DNA of 53,964 nt from Bacteroidales bacterium (GCA_029227175.1 JAQXZK010000063.1:1-53964); one strand, 5' to 3'. Numbered from the stretch's first letter, positions 1-7,855 are shown. Numbers and translations: made by a program. Notes: generated from the letters alone by a model not told the origin.

Positions 1-62
1 AGGGCAGAATAAAATAAGTTTACTTATTTTTTATGCCGAGGTGAAGCCTATCTTATGCAAAG
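1..62. repeat. Copy 1 of a dispersed hairpin-forming intergenic repeat
   Basis: This segment matches 21101-21164 in the same orientation with few differences: both begin AGGGCAGAATAAAATAAG, share TTATGCCGAGGTG and end GCCTrTCTTAT. The centre is an inverted repeat (ATAAGT-TT-ACTTAT here, TAAGC-TT-GCTTA in the other copy). Compensating changes keep the pairing, which suggests the structure matters. No ORF crosses it. From memory, similar short elements are common next to promoters in Bacteroides and Prevotella genomes; this needs a genome-wide search. Confidence 0.6.
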
Positions 63-182
63 GTAGGATATTCATGTCAATTCACAAATAAATTGGGAAG
101 GAAACTGTTCCTTTAACACATGTTATCATCTTGTCTGATACATCTTTTGCCATTCCGCAAACCGCCACAGTCCACTCCTTAC

Positions 183-316
183 ATCGGAATTTAGACGGAA
201 TTTAAACGGAGGGATTTATTTCCCCTTTCCCCTGATGTTTGTTCAATATCATCGGAATTTAATCTGCTTGAGTTCTTTATTTTATCCGAAGATGATAGAC
301 TATAATCTGAAAATCC
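183..316. repeat. Copy A of a degenerate ATCGGAATTTA repeat block
   Basis: The block opens with iterations of a roughly 11-base word (ATCGGAATTTAG, ACGGAATTTAA). It then has GGGATTTATTTCCCC and a tail with CTGCTTGAGTTCTTTATTTT and GATGATAGACT. The same parts recur at 982-1133 and 1424-1529. The three blocks bracket the toxin-antitoxin pair. No reading frame is open through the block. This block accounts for most of the gene-free stretch left of the toxin gene. Confidence 0.6.
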
Positions 317-334
317 TTTATAATAATATTGATT

Positions 335-610
335 TTAGAACAAATCAGAATGAGAGCCTGTATCAATGAGTAACAAGACTAATTCAGCGTCATACTGTTC
401 CCATACAAGTAACCAGTCCGGAGTAATGTGACATTCCCACTTGCCTGCATATCGTCCCTTCAATTTATGGGATTTATATCTTGCAGGTAACTTACCATTG
501 GCCATCAGCAGTCTAACAACTTCCTTAAATGCATCCATCGGCAAGCCCCTCTTTCTCATTCTCGCAAGGTTCTTGTCAAAATGATTGGTTGTCCTTACTG
601 TATAAGCCAT
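335..610 (-). CDS. YafQ-family mRNA interferase toxin (RelE/ParE superfamily)
   Basis: This is a 91-residue toxin of the YafQ type, which in the family cuts mRNA on the ribosome. Length is close to E. coli YafQ (92 residues). The conserved active-site residues are visible: H48 (KSHKLKG), H61 and D65 in WECHITPDW, H87 in TGSHSDLF and a C-terminal F91. It lies 9 bases downstream of an 84-residue partner on the same strand, the usual antitoxin-first order. Expression is probably from the promoter ahead of the antitoxin and autoregulated, as in other type II modules. Activity is inferred from residue conservation only. Confidence 0.85.
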   Translation of the reverse strand: MAYTVRTTNHFDKNLARMRKRGLPMDAFKEVVRLLMANGKLPARYKSHKLKGRYAGKWECHITPDWLLVWEQYDAELVLLLIDTGSHSDLF

Positions 611-619
611 AGGAAATGA

Positions 620-874
620 CTATATTTTGAGGTGCTTGAACAGTTCTTCCGGCGTATTGAAAGGTTCGGACATGCGCCCTTCCTTGACATCCTTCAAAGC
701 ATGGTCTAATTCATTTTCACAACGAGGAGTCATCGGGAACTCGTCCTGCAGACGCATTGCCAATTCCTTACGGACTTTTCGAGGCTGAGCTGAGATTATT
801 GCCCACAAGGCATCAGTTGTATTGATGCCTGAGCCCGATTCTGTTCCTCTTATTATTGCTTCCATAAACGCCAT
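620..874 (-). CDS. Antitoxin partner of the YafQ-type toxin
   Basis: This 84-residue protein precedes the toxin gene by 9 bases and is probably its antitoxin. The N-terminal part is helical and polar. The C-terminal tail (MSEPFNTPEELFKHLKI) looks like the flexible toxin-wrapping segment seen in small antitoxins. I see no clear ribbon-helix-helix or HTH signature, so the antitoxin family is not assigned. Translation starts at ATG 874, with a second in-frame ATG three codons in. A Bacteroidetes -7 element lies at 894-901. Confidence 0.7.
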   Translation of the reverse strand: MAFMEAIIRGTESGSGINTTDALWAIISAQPRKVRKELAMRLQDEFPMTPRCENELDHALKDVKEGRMSEPFNTPEELFKHLKI

Positions 875-893
875 CTACCTTTAAATACTCACA

Positions 894-901
894 CAAAGGT
901 A
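894..901 (-). promoter_or_regulatory. -7 element of the toxin-antitoxin operon
   Basis: The minus strand reads TACCTTTG, matching the Bacteroidetes -7 consensus TAnnTTTG, and places transcription start about 13 bases before the antitoxin ATG. No good -33 TTTG is visible at 19-21 bases upstream. Confidence 0.45.
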
Positions 902-981
902 TGCATTATTTTTTAGTATCCTATTTTTTTTTATTAAAACGACAACAGAGTCAACGGTCCCCACTCTTTTCTTTGTCGTTC

Positions 982-1133
982 ATCGGAATTTAGTCGGAAT
1001 AAGAAAAATCATCGGAATTTAGTCGGAATTTAGACGGAGGGATTTATTTCCCCTTTCCCCTGATGTTGATTCGATATCATCGGAACTTAATCGGAATTTA
1101 ATCTGCTTGAGTTCTTTATTTTATCCGAAGATG
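982..1133. repeat. Copy B of the ATCGGAATTTA repeat block
   Basis: The longest of three related blocks. It starts with ATCGGAATTTAGTCGGAATA and has a second round of the word. It then shares with copy A the segment GACGGAGGGATTTATTTCCC and the tail CTGCTTGAGTTCTTTATTTT. Its upstream flank (ACGACAAC near 939) also resembles that of copy C. Together with copy C and a short ORF remnant it fills the 667-base gene-free stretch between the antitoxin and the PHP phosphatase. Confidence 0.6.
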
Positions 1134-1161
1134 TTAAAAAACAAAACGAAATGTCTTTGCC

Positions 1162-1287
1162 TTATTGCGTCACAAAAACTCTCCAGCTACCATCCTTCTC
1201 GCCTCGCTCAACGTATTTTTTCTGTATGAGTTGATCGAGCAGTTTCTGAATAGCAGCCAATGCTTTCTTGATATTTAGGTATTTCAT
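1162..1287 (-). pseudogene. Winged-helix-like C-terminal fragment, 41 residues
   Basis: A 41-codon frame from ATG 1287 to TAA 1162 encodes a basic helical peptide (AAIQKLLDQLIQKKYVERG) followed by a short beta-like end, WRVFVTQ. This resembles the last helix and wing of winged-helix domains that close many Bacteroidetes AAA or AlbA-type ATP-binding proteins. An in-frame TAA lies a few codons upstream of the ATG, and no larger protein can be rebuilt. The likeliest reading is a decayed gene end left among the repeats. An intact microprotein is possible but less likely. Confidence 0.3.
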
Positions 1288-1423
1288 ACGCCTGAATATT
1301 TATCATCAACCACGCGAATATACAAGAAAAGTTTCTAATATGGTTGTATGAGTACAACCTTTTTAAGCGTTTTTGACTAAACAAAAATGGAGACGACAAC
1401 GAGGACAATTTTCTTTGTTATTC

Positions 1424-1529
1424 ATCGGAATTTAGTCGGAATAAGAAAAATCATCGGAACTTAAACGGAACTTAATCTGCTTGAGTTCTTGATTTTATTC
1501 ACAGATGATAGACTGTAATCTGAAAATCA
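1424..1529. repeat. Copy C of the ATCGGAATTTA repeat block
   Basis: Shorter third copy. Its first half matches the start of copy B (ATCGGAATTTAGTCGGAATA, then AGAAAAATCATCGGAA). Its end matches copy A (GATGATAGACTgTAATCTGA). The mix suggests recombination or gene conversion among copies. It abuts the terminator of the exopolysaccharide operon. Confidence 0.6.
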
Positions 1530-1539
1530 GGACTGAAAA

Positions 1540-1566
1540 CATCACTGAAACAGTTTTTCAGTGATG
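1540..1566 (-). terminator. Terminator hairpin overlapping the PHP phosphatase stop codon
   Basis: Arms CATCACTGAA (1540-1549) and TTCAGTGATG (1557-1566) pair perfectly over 10 bp. On the minus strand the hairpin is followed by TTTTC. The last codons and stop of the phosphatase gene lie inside the stem, so it ends the exopolysaccharide operon tightly. Confidence 0.65.
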
Positions 1567-2246
1567 CTGCTTTTCGGCATTTGCCTGATTTGCACGATGT
1601 GCCCCCAAGTACCCAGGCGGTGGGTATCGGTACCAGAGAAGCGGTAGTAGTTATTTTTCAACAGCCACTCGGCCTTGCGTTTGGCATCCGGTCCGTAGGC
1701 TCCCACGAGCGAGGGCAGGTTGAGTTGGAAGGAGATATTCAGTTGCCTGAGTTGTTCGTAATCTTTCCTTTCCATATAGAGATAACGCTCGGGATGTGCC
1801 AGGACGGGGATGTATCCCTTCTTGCAGATTTTCTGCAAGAGGGCATGCAGGCCGTACGGTGGATTGTAGTAGGAGGTCTCCACCAAGAGATATCGGCCAT
1901 CGGGTCCCAAAGGCAAGAGGTCGTCAGTCTGCAGACGTTCTTCAAAGAGGTGGTCGAGCATGTTTTCGGAGGCGAGATGAAGGGTCAGCGGACCGCTGTA
2001 GGCAGCCTGTAACACTCGGAATCGGGATTTCAGCTCTTCGGTCGTGTTGGGGTAGTCTTCCATAACGTGGGGAGTGAGCCAGACCTCCCGAATGCCCAAC
2101 TGCTCGTAGGAGGAGAGCACGTGCAACGACTCCTCCATCGTCCGGGCGCCATCGTCCACCCCCGGTAATAAATGGCAATGCCAGTCGGTGTATCCCTGAA
2201 GAATTCCACTACCGGCAATGCTTTCCCGCTTACTGAACGGCCACAT
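1542..2246 (-). CDS. PHP-type tyrosine-protein phosphatase of the CpsB/CapC family
   Basis: In this family the enzyme removes phosphate from the tyrosine-rich tail of the partner polysaccharide kinase, using a metal-dependent PHP fold. The N-terminal metal motif TDWHCHLLPGVDDGA is clear (H23 and H25 counting from ATG 2246). Further ligands are likely in LTPHVMEDYP (H60), LAHPERY (H151) and SGTDTHR (D207, H209). The ATG at 2246 is preferred over an upstream in-frame TTG at 2273 because it follows AAGAGAACAAGACGT and begins MWPFSKRES. It is the last gene of the leftward cassette, 45 bases after the kinase gene that should encode its substrate. Confidence 0.85.
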   Translation of the reverse strand: MWPFSKRESIAGSGILQGYTDWHCHLLPGVDDGARTMEESLHVLSSYEQLGIREVWLTPHVMEDYPNTTEELKSRFRVLQAAYSGPLTLHLASENMLDHLFEERLQTDDLLPLGPDGRYLLVETSYYNPPYGLHALLQKICKKGYIPVLAHPERYLYMERKDYEQLRQLNISFQLNLPSLVGAYGPDAKRKAEWLLKNNYYRFSGTDTHRLGTWGHIVQIRQMPKSSITEKLFQ

Positions 2247-2291
2247 ACGTCTTGTTCTCTTTCTTTTAATCAATTAACAGCCAACCATTTT

Positions 2292-4706
2292 TTACCCCCC
2301 CCCGTTTTCCATTGGGCCATAGTATGAGGCATTTCCGTAATGATAGCCATACCGATAGCCATACCGACTGCCATACCGACTGCCGGTGTTCTCTGTAGCG
2401 TTAAGTATCACTGCGAAGTTCTTGAACCGCTTTTCCTGGTAAATCTTCTCCAGTTCGGGGAGCATCGAGCGATCGAGCAGTCCGGCGCGAATGACGAACA
2501 GGGTCCGGTCGGCCACTTTCTCAATAATCTGGGTATCGGCCAGGATGTCGATAGGCGGACAGTCGATGAAGATGAAGTCGTACTCTCCCCTCGCCTGCTC
2601 TATCAAGGTCGCCAGTCGGTCGCTTTCCAGCAGTTCGGTGGGATTGGGCGGTACCTTGCCGATGGGGAGCACATGCAGGTAGGCATTGCTCTCATGGGTC
2701 ATCACGGTGCTTCTCCAGTCGTCGCTGAGTCCGCCCAGATAGTCACTGAGTCCTTTTTCCGGCATATCGACATACTCGGATGAAGAGCCGTGGCGGAGGT
2801 CGCCATCAATCACGAGGATCTGCTTCTTCTTGATGGCAAAGCTCTTGGCAATGTTCATGGTCAGGAATGACTTTCCGCTGCCCGGATTGAAGGAGGTGAA
2901 TACAAAGACATTCTGTTCCTTCTGCTTGCCCACCATGAAGTCTATGTTGGAACGAAGCACCCGGAATGCCTCGTTGATGATATTGCGGCTTCCCTCTTTC
3001 ACGACCATGATTTTTACATCGGGTTTTACCCGCTGGTAGAAGAACCACTTCCGTTTGTTGGTGAAGTACTGCGGAATCTCTCCGACAATAGGGGCAGAGA
3101 TGTTCTCAAGGTCTTTCCGGCCTCGCACCACGGTGTTGGTGTTCTCCTGAATGACGATGATGACCATCGGGATGAGCAGACCGAGGGCGAAGGCCACGAG
3201 CAGGATATTCTTCTTCAACGGGGCTGTAGGAATCATGGAGCCCTGTGGAGTGGTGATGACCCGCGTGTTGTAGGCGGTGAACGCCTGTGAGAGTTCGTTC
3301 TCTTCGCGCTTCTGCAAGAGGTAGAGATAGAGAGATTCCTTGACCTTCTGCTGGCGCTCCACGCTGAGCAGGTACTTGGCCTGCTTGGGGTTGGAAGCTA
3401 TCTGAGAGGTAGCCTGTCCGCCATATTTCTTCAAGCTCTTGATTTGTGCCTCCAGTGCTACCAACTGGTTATCAAGGGAGGAAACCAGTGCTCCGCGAAG
3501 GGCTACCAGTTGGGCATCCATCTCAACGACCAAGGGGTTCTTCACGCTGCTCTTGGAGACCAGGTTATTGCGCTCCAGCAATTTGCTGTTGTACTCGCTG
3601 ATGAGCGTAGAGAGGGAGGCGTCTTCCTCCAGTCCTGAATTGGCTGGCAGCAGTTGGAAAAGGCTTGCCTCACTGGTCACATAGTTGCGGATATATCGTG
3701 CCATGTAGAGCTGGTTGTTGAGCGTCTTGACCGTGGCGTCCGCCTCGCTGGCCTGTGCCATGTACATGCTGGCAACCGCCTGTACGTCAGGCAGCAGGTG
3801 ACGGCTCTTGAAGGAGGAGATGTCGTTGTCGACATTGCCCAACTCGCCCTCGATGACTCCGAGTCTCTCGTTGATGAAGATACTCGTGCTGACGGCTATC
3901 TGATTCTTTTCCCGCACCCAGTTCTCGTTATAAACCGCAATGAGCATGTTGAGCACATCCTCGGCACGCTGGGGTGAGACATCATTGTAGGAGAGGGCTA
4001 TGATGCTGGATTTCTCATCATCCTGCGTGACAGTCAGGCTACCGGCAACCGCACTCACAGCAGGTCTGAGGGCTGAACTCACCACCTCAATCTCTATATC
4101 CTCGGCCTTGAAGTACTCGGTCGGGACTATCACCATACGGCCCAACGGGCTGAGGATGGTATCGTTGAGCCGACCTTTCCACTCACCTTTCTCCTTCTCT
4201 TCTCCACGTACAAAATCGGAGAGGGAGAAGCTGCCATCTGCCGAGAGGTCGAGCAGGAAGGAGGCATGCTCCTCCTCCGAGAGGTCGAGCAGTGAGGCCT
4301 TCACGGGAAGCGTCTCTCCGTAGATGGTCTGCATGTGGAAGCGGCCGTCCACCTGATAGTTCAGATTCAGATGCAGGCGCTTGACCACCTCACGTATCAG
4401 GTCGGGAGACTGCAAGGCACCAATCTCATTATTCACGTTGGTGTTCACCGACACTAAACCGAGGTCGGCAAACGAGGATATATCGGCAGAGGTAGATCCT
4501 CCCTTAGAGTCGTCCTTAATGAGGATAGACGCCGAGCGCGTGTAGACGGGGGGCGTGCGCAGGAGGTAGATGGTTGCCACCGTGAGACATAGCACGAGCG
4601 AAATCACGAACCACTGCCATTTACCCACACACAGGTAGAAGAGGTCCTGCACGCGGATGAAGTCCTGCGTGTTCTGTACATTGGTATTCTTTTGTATTGT
4701 TGCCAT
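2292..4706 (-). CDS. Wzc-like polysaccharide co-polymerase / tyrosine autokinase
   Basis: This 804-residue inner-membrane protein controls chain assembly and export of an exopolysaccharide. An N-terminal Wzz-type region lies between two membrane helices (about 32-50 and 499-520), with a coiled-coil periplasmic segment between. The cytoplasmic BY-kinase domain shows Walker A NPGSGKS (607-613), Walker A' VIDGDLRHG (632-640) and Walker B FIFIDCPP (711-718). The tail has a tyrosine cluster, Y778 to Y796 (GSRYGSRYGYRYGYHYG), the usual autophosphorylation site. The gene ends in a run of nine G that encodes Gly-Gly-Gly just before TAA, so slippage there would change the C-terminus. It starts 5 bases after the Wza-like gene. 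Confidence 0.92.
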   Translation of the reverse strand: MATIQKNTNVQNTQDFIRVQDLFYLCVGKWQWFVISLVLCLTVATIYLLRTPPVYTRSASILIKDDSKGGSTSADISSFADLGLVSVNTNVNNEIGALQSPDLIREVVKRLHLNLNYQVDGRFHMQTIYGETLPVKASLLDLSEEEHASFLLDLSADGSFSLSDFVRGEEKEKGEWKGRLNDTILSPLGRMVIVPTEYFKAEDIEIEVVSSALRPAVSAVAGSLTVTQDDEKSSIIALSYNDVSPQRAEDVLNMLIAVYNENWVREKNQIAVSTSIFINERLGVIEGELGNVDNDISSFKSRHLLPDVQAVASMYMAQASEADATVKTLNNQLYMARYIRNYVTSEASLFQLLPANSGLEEDASLSTLISEYNSKLLERNNLVSKSSVKNPLVVEMDAQLVALRGALVSSLDNQLVALEAQIKSLKKYGGQATSQIASNPKQAKYLLSVERQQKVKESLYLYLLQKREENELSQAFTAYNTRVITTPQGSMIPTAPLKKNILLVAFALGLLIPMVIIVIQENTNTVVRGRKDLENISAPIVGEIPQYFTNKRKWFFYQRVKPDVKIMVVKEGSRNIINEAFRVLRSNIDFMVGKQKEQNVFVFTSFNPGSGKSFLTMNIAKSFAIKKKQILVIDGDLRHGSSSEYVDMPEKGLSDYLGGLSDDWRSTVMTHESNAYLHVLPIGKVPPNPTELLESDRLATLIEQARGEYDFIFIDCPPIDILADTQIIEKVADRTLFVIRAGLLDRSMLPELEKIYQEKRFKNFAVILNATENTGSRYGSRYGYRYGYHYGNASYYGPMENGGG
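2295..2303 (-). repeat. Nine-G homopolymer at the 3' end of the kinase gene
   Basis: The minus strand reads G9 then TAAAAAATGG; the G run gives the last three glycine codons and TAA is the stop. Two other G8-G10 runs followed by TAAAA lie at 6723-6732 and 7350-7357. Such tracts are prone to slipped-strand length change. Confidence 0.6.
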
Positions 4707-4711
4707 TTTTA

Positions 4712-5512
4712 TTATTTTACGATAAGTACCAGGATAGAAGTGAGCAGAGAAGTCAGTGAAATCCAGAAAGAGGTGGACCTCACGTTGTTTCCGTTGACTG
4801 TAGACTGACGTGCCTTGGTATCGTTGGGCTGTACGTAGACGACATCATTCTGTCGGAGATAATACGCAGGAGAAGCATATAATTGTTCAGCAGAACAGAG
4901 GTTTACGGTATATACTTGCTGCCGGTCGCCTTCCTGACGCGTGACGAGAATGTTCTCCCGCTTTCCATATACCGTGAGGTCGCCCGCCTCGCTCAAGGCA
5001 TGGAGAATGGTCATGTTATCACGGTCTATATTGATGCGCCCCGGTCGGTTGACCTCACCCAGGACAGAGACACAGAGATTCATATATTCTACTGTCACAA
5101 CGGGCTCCTTTACCAGTTCCTTTTCCTGCAACTGGCGTGTCAGGAAGTCGGCAATCTGTTCTCGCGTCATGCCTTCCACCTTCACCTTTCCCAACACGGG
5201 GAAGTTAATGTTTCCCTCGTTGTCTACCGTATAGCCGGCAACCCCTCTGGAAGTTCCCCAGCTACCCGAGTTCTCCTGGCCTATCTGTTGGGAGATGATG
5301 GGCAGGTTGAAAAGGTTCGTCAGTTTCGGGTCGTTTGTGTTCACGATGATGTGTAGCTTGTCTTTCGGGCGGACCTTAATCTCCACCGGTTCGCCTATAG
5401 ACAATCCCTCTCCTCCAGGCTTCATGTCCTGGAAATAGACGATTTCCTTGGGTGTGGAGCACGCAGCCAAAACAATCATGGCAAGCAGCCATAGGTTCTT
5501 AGAAAATTTCAT
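4712..5512 (-). CDS. Wza-like polysaccharide export lipoprotein
   Basis: This 266-residue outer-membrane export protein has a lipoprotein signal with the lipobox LAAC (C18). A poly-export/BexD-type region follows (VRPKDKLHIIVNTNDPKL, then INFPVLGKVKVEGMTREQI). After that comes an SLBB-like part (VSVLGEVNRPGRINI, LHALSEAGDLTVYGKRENI). The C-terminus is a single hydrophobic helix (FWISLTSLLTSILVLIVK), which could span the outer membrane as in Wza. It lies between the initiating transferase and the kinase and should form the export channel that meets the Wzc-like protein in the periplasm. Confidence 0.9.
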   Translation of the reverse strand: MKFSKNLWLLAMIVLAACSTPKEIVYFQDMKPGGEGLSIGEPVEIKVRPKDKLHIIVNTNDPKLTNLFNLPIISQQIGQENSGSWGTSRGVAGYTVDNEGNINFPVLGKVKVEGMTREQIADFLTRQLQEKELVKEPVVTVEYMNLCVSVLGEVNRPGRINIDRDNMTILHALSEAGDLTVYGKRENILVTRQEGDRQQVYTVNLCSAEQLYASPAYYLRQNDVVYVQPNDTKARQSTVNGNNVRSTSFWISLTSLLTSILVLIVK

Positions 5513-5539
5513 GATCTGTGTACTTATAACTTTAGATTT

Positions 5540-6649
5540 TTATTTCGACGGTTTGTTGATGATTTTTTTAGTAAGCAACATATTGGACAGCGTCCAGAAG
5601 GTGACGTCAATGACAAACAGCAAGGTGATGTTGAGGAAGCCGGAGAGCACGATGTTGATTACGGTCATGCTCAATGACACCAATACAATCGTAATCATGG
5701 CCTTGCGCTGTTCCATCCCGATTGCGAGCAGTTTGTGATGGATGTGGTTCTTGTCGGCCACGAATGGACTCTTCCTGTTGCGCACCCGATGGAGATAAAC
5801 CCGCACCACATCGAGGCAAGGCACCAGCATGGGGGCAAAGGCTAAGACGAAGGGGTTGACATGCAAGGCTCCGGCCTCACACGGCACCCCGGAAATCTTG
5901 ATGCTAAGGAAACAGAGCATGATGCCGATGGTCAGGCTGCCCGTATCGCCCATGAAAATCTTTCTCTGCTTCTCGGCGTTCCCAAATACATTATAATAAT
6001 AGAAGGGAACCAGTACGCCCAGGGTGGCAAAGGAAATCATGGCATAGATATACTGCCCGAAAATGATGAACGTGACGCCATAGGATAGCAAGGCGATGCT
6101 GCTGAGTCCCGAGGCGAGTCCGTCCAGTCCGTCAATCAGGTTGATGGCATTGATGATGAACACCGTCACGAAGATGGTCAGCAGAATACCGGCCCACAGA
6201 GGCAGGCTGTGCAAGAAGAATATCCCATGAAGGTCGGACAGCACGACACCACCCATTGCCAGCATCAAGCCACAGATAATCTGCACGAAGAACTTGGCCC
6301 GATAGCGAATGCCGATGAGATCATCGGCAATACCCACCAGATATAACATAATGATGGCGCAAAAGGCGTATGCCAAAGGCAACGCTTCTGCGCCCATTTC
6401 CTTGAACATCTCGTCATGTCCGGTCGTCAGATTGATGGCTAACAACAGGGCAAAAGAGAGGAACATCACCGGCTTGAAGGCGATTCCACCCAATCGTGGA
6501 ACCACACACTTATGTATTTTTCTCTCGTTCGGTACATCGAACAGATTCTTACGAAACGCAATAAGCAGAATCTGAGGTATTACGATTCCTGCGAAGAATA
6601 CGCACAGAAAGAATACCGACAAAATATTGATAATCCAAATCCAACTCAT
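5540..6649 (-). CDS. WecA/MraY-family undecaprenyl-phosphate sugar-1-phosphate transferase
   Basis: A polytopic 369-residue glycosyltransferase of the GT4/MraY-like family that starts repeat-unit synthesis by moving a HexNAc-1-phosphate onto undecaprenyl phosphate. Family signatures are VPNERKIHKCVVPRLGGIAF, the acidic pair ADDLIGIRYRAKF, NLIDGLDGLASGLS, FMGDTGSLTIG and the loop HRVRNRKSPFVADKNHIHH. About eleven hydrophobic segments are visible. It is the second gene of the cassette and the only sugar transferase in it, so its product lipid must be extended by enzymes encoded elsewhere. The sugar it uses cannot be read from the sequence. Confidence 0.9.
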   Translation of the reverse strand: MSWIWIINILSVFFLCVFFAGIVIPQILLIAFRKNLFDVPNERKIHKCVVPRLGGIAFKPVMFLSFALLLAINLTTGHDEMFKEMGAEALPLAYAFCAIIMLYLVGIADDLIGIRYRAKFFVQIICGLMLAMGGVVLSDLHGIFFLHSLPLWAGILLTIFVTVFIINAINLIDGLDGLASGLSSIALLSYGVTFIIFGQYIYAMISFATLGVLVPFYYYNVFGNAEKQRKIFMGDTGSLTIGIMLCFLSIKISGVPCEAGALHVNPFVLAFAPMLVPCLDVVRVYLHRVRNRKSPFVADKNHIHHKLLAIGMEQRKAMITIVLVSLSMTVINIVLSGFLNITLLFVIDVTFWTLSNMLLTKKIINKPSK

Positions 6650-6722
6650 ACTCTACAAAATATCATTCATTCATAATTTGCCGGACTATTTCTGCACCAG
6701 AAACACCTGGTTCAGCTAATTC

Positions 6723-6732
6723 GGGGGGGGGG
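6723..6732 (+). repeat. Ten-G homopolymer between upxY-like gene and transferase gene
   Basis: The plus strand reads TTCG10TAAAATTG, in the 106-base spacer between the two leftward genes. In the transcript this is a C10 run about 75 bases ahead of the transferase start. Length variation could alter messenger structure or readthrough. Confidence 0.6.
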
Positions 6733-6755
6733 TAAAATTGTATTTCCATAATCGT

Positions 6756-7313
6756 TTATCTTATGATTTCAATGTATTCAGGCTCTACCTCGATGGAAGC
6801 CGCCAGGATATCGGGGATGATGACTACAAACTGCTTGCTGCGCTTGTGGGCCATCTTCACGAAATAGCCTTCCATCGTGTTGAACGCGCCTCCATGTACC
6901 CTCACCTTTTCTCCTTTCTTCAACTGTATCTCGTCCGGTCGGTGAAAGGTCACCTCTCTGTCCTGCTGTTCACACACTTCGATGAAACTGTTCATCTGGT
7001 CGTCCGGGACAGTCAGATAAAGCAATTTGTCATTGCACTTCCAGGTTACAAACTGAAGGCTGTTATAGATATCTTTCTTGAATGCCACAATCTCCTGTTG
7101 GGTGGCACGTACGAATATCAGACTGTGAATGACGGGCACCTGTCGTACATATTTTTTCCCGCCACTGGTGAAGATAGCCTTTCGCTTGGGGATGAAATAC
7201 GTCAATCCATGGTCACCGGAAAGAAGTTCCTCGGCCTTCTTCTCGCTCTTGTAAGCGCGCATGACATACCACTGCTCCTGCGGCTCCACTTCCCGGTTCT
7301 GCTCACGTGACAT
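6756..7313 (-). CDS. UpxY-family NusG-like transcription antiterminator
   Basis: A 185-residue NusG paralogue. The NGN domain spans roughly residues 14-110 (EQWYVMRAYKSEKKAEELL, then TYFIPKRKAIF). A KOW-type segment lies near 130-158 (KKGEKVRVHGGAFNTMEGYFVKM). In Bacteroides fragilis, UpxY proteins are encoded by the first gene of each capsule operon and stop premature termination in the leader, acting on their own locus. The position here, first in the cassette after a roughly 400-base leader, fits that role. No UpxZ-type inhibitor gene is seen next to it. The family call is strong; cis action is inferred. Confidence 0.88.
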   Translation of the reverse strand: MSREQNREVEPQEQWYVMRAYKSEKKAEELLSGDHGLTYFIPKRKAIFTSGGKKYVRQVPVIHSLIFVRATQQEIVAFKKDIYNSLQFVTWKCNDKLLYLTVPDDQMNSFIEVCEQQDREVTFHRPDEIQLKKGEKVRVHGGAFNTMEGYFVKMAHKRSKQFVVIIPDILAASIEVEPEYIEIIR

Positions 7314-7731
7314 AACAGACGGAACACTGAGACTTGCTCAGCATAGAATGGGGGGGGTAAAAATAGGACTTGTCATCGCGAAGCAATCAGGGGAGAGACG
7401 AGTAACGGCATCAGTAACATGCCTTCCCCTCGAGAGAGGAAGATTCCTTACAAGCCGAGACAACTGCTCAGACTGCTTAAGGACATTGCTGTCCAAGTCT
7501 TTCAAGGATTTCCGTTTTTTCAGGAGAAGACATTCCCGTAGTTCATCCGAACAAATATATTCGTCTGTATTCCAACAATTTAAGACAAACTCGTAGTACG
7601 ATTGTCATCTCTTTTACAAAAAAAAGAACACCTGTCACTCAGCGTCTCTCATTCGGTCATCATTGTCACCACACGAAGCACACCAGTAACAGGTATCTGC
7701 CATAAACTATATCGTTTGGTGCAAAATTATG
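7314..7731 (-). promoter_or_regulatory. Leader and promoter region of the exopolysaccharide operon
   Basis: No gene is supported here. A -7 match, TAATTTTG on the minus strand at 7722-7729, would start a leader of about 400 nt before the upxY-like gene, the kind of long leader these proteins act on. A matching -33 element is not at the standard spacing. I found no pair of long inverted repeats of the kind that flank invertible capsule promoters. The leader contains the third G tract. Confidence 0.4.
7350..7357 (+). repeat. Eight-G homopolymer in the operon leader
   Basis: The plus strand reads AATG8TAAAAATAG, 37 bases before the upxY-like start codon and inside its presumed leader. It has the same G-run-plus-TAAAA layout as the tracts at 2295 and 6723. 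Confidence 0.6.
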
Positions 7732-7855
7732 GAAGTTTTGGCGAATCACCTAATTTTCAAAGACATTTTTTCCCGGAACAGTAAAAATATATGTAATTCT
7801 CTTTCGAATTGTTCTTTTGACATACTGCTAAACACGAGGGGAAAATCCGGGTAAT

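Noticed and set aside
1208..1408. A 66-codon minus-strand frame
   Set aside because: It runs through repeat copy flanks in a frame different from the winged-helix-like fragment, and has no signature or start support.
7314..7790. Invertible capsule promoter
   Set aside because: I looked for long inverted repeats flanking the -7 element and found none; no serine or tyrosine invertase gene is in the window.
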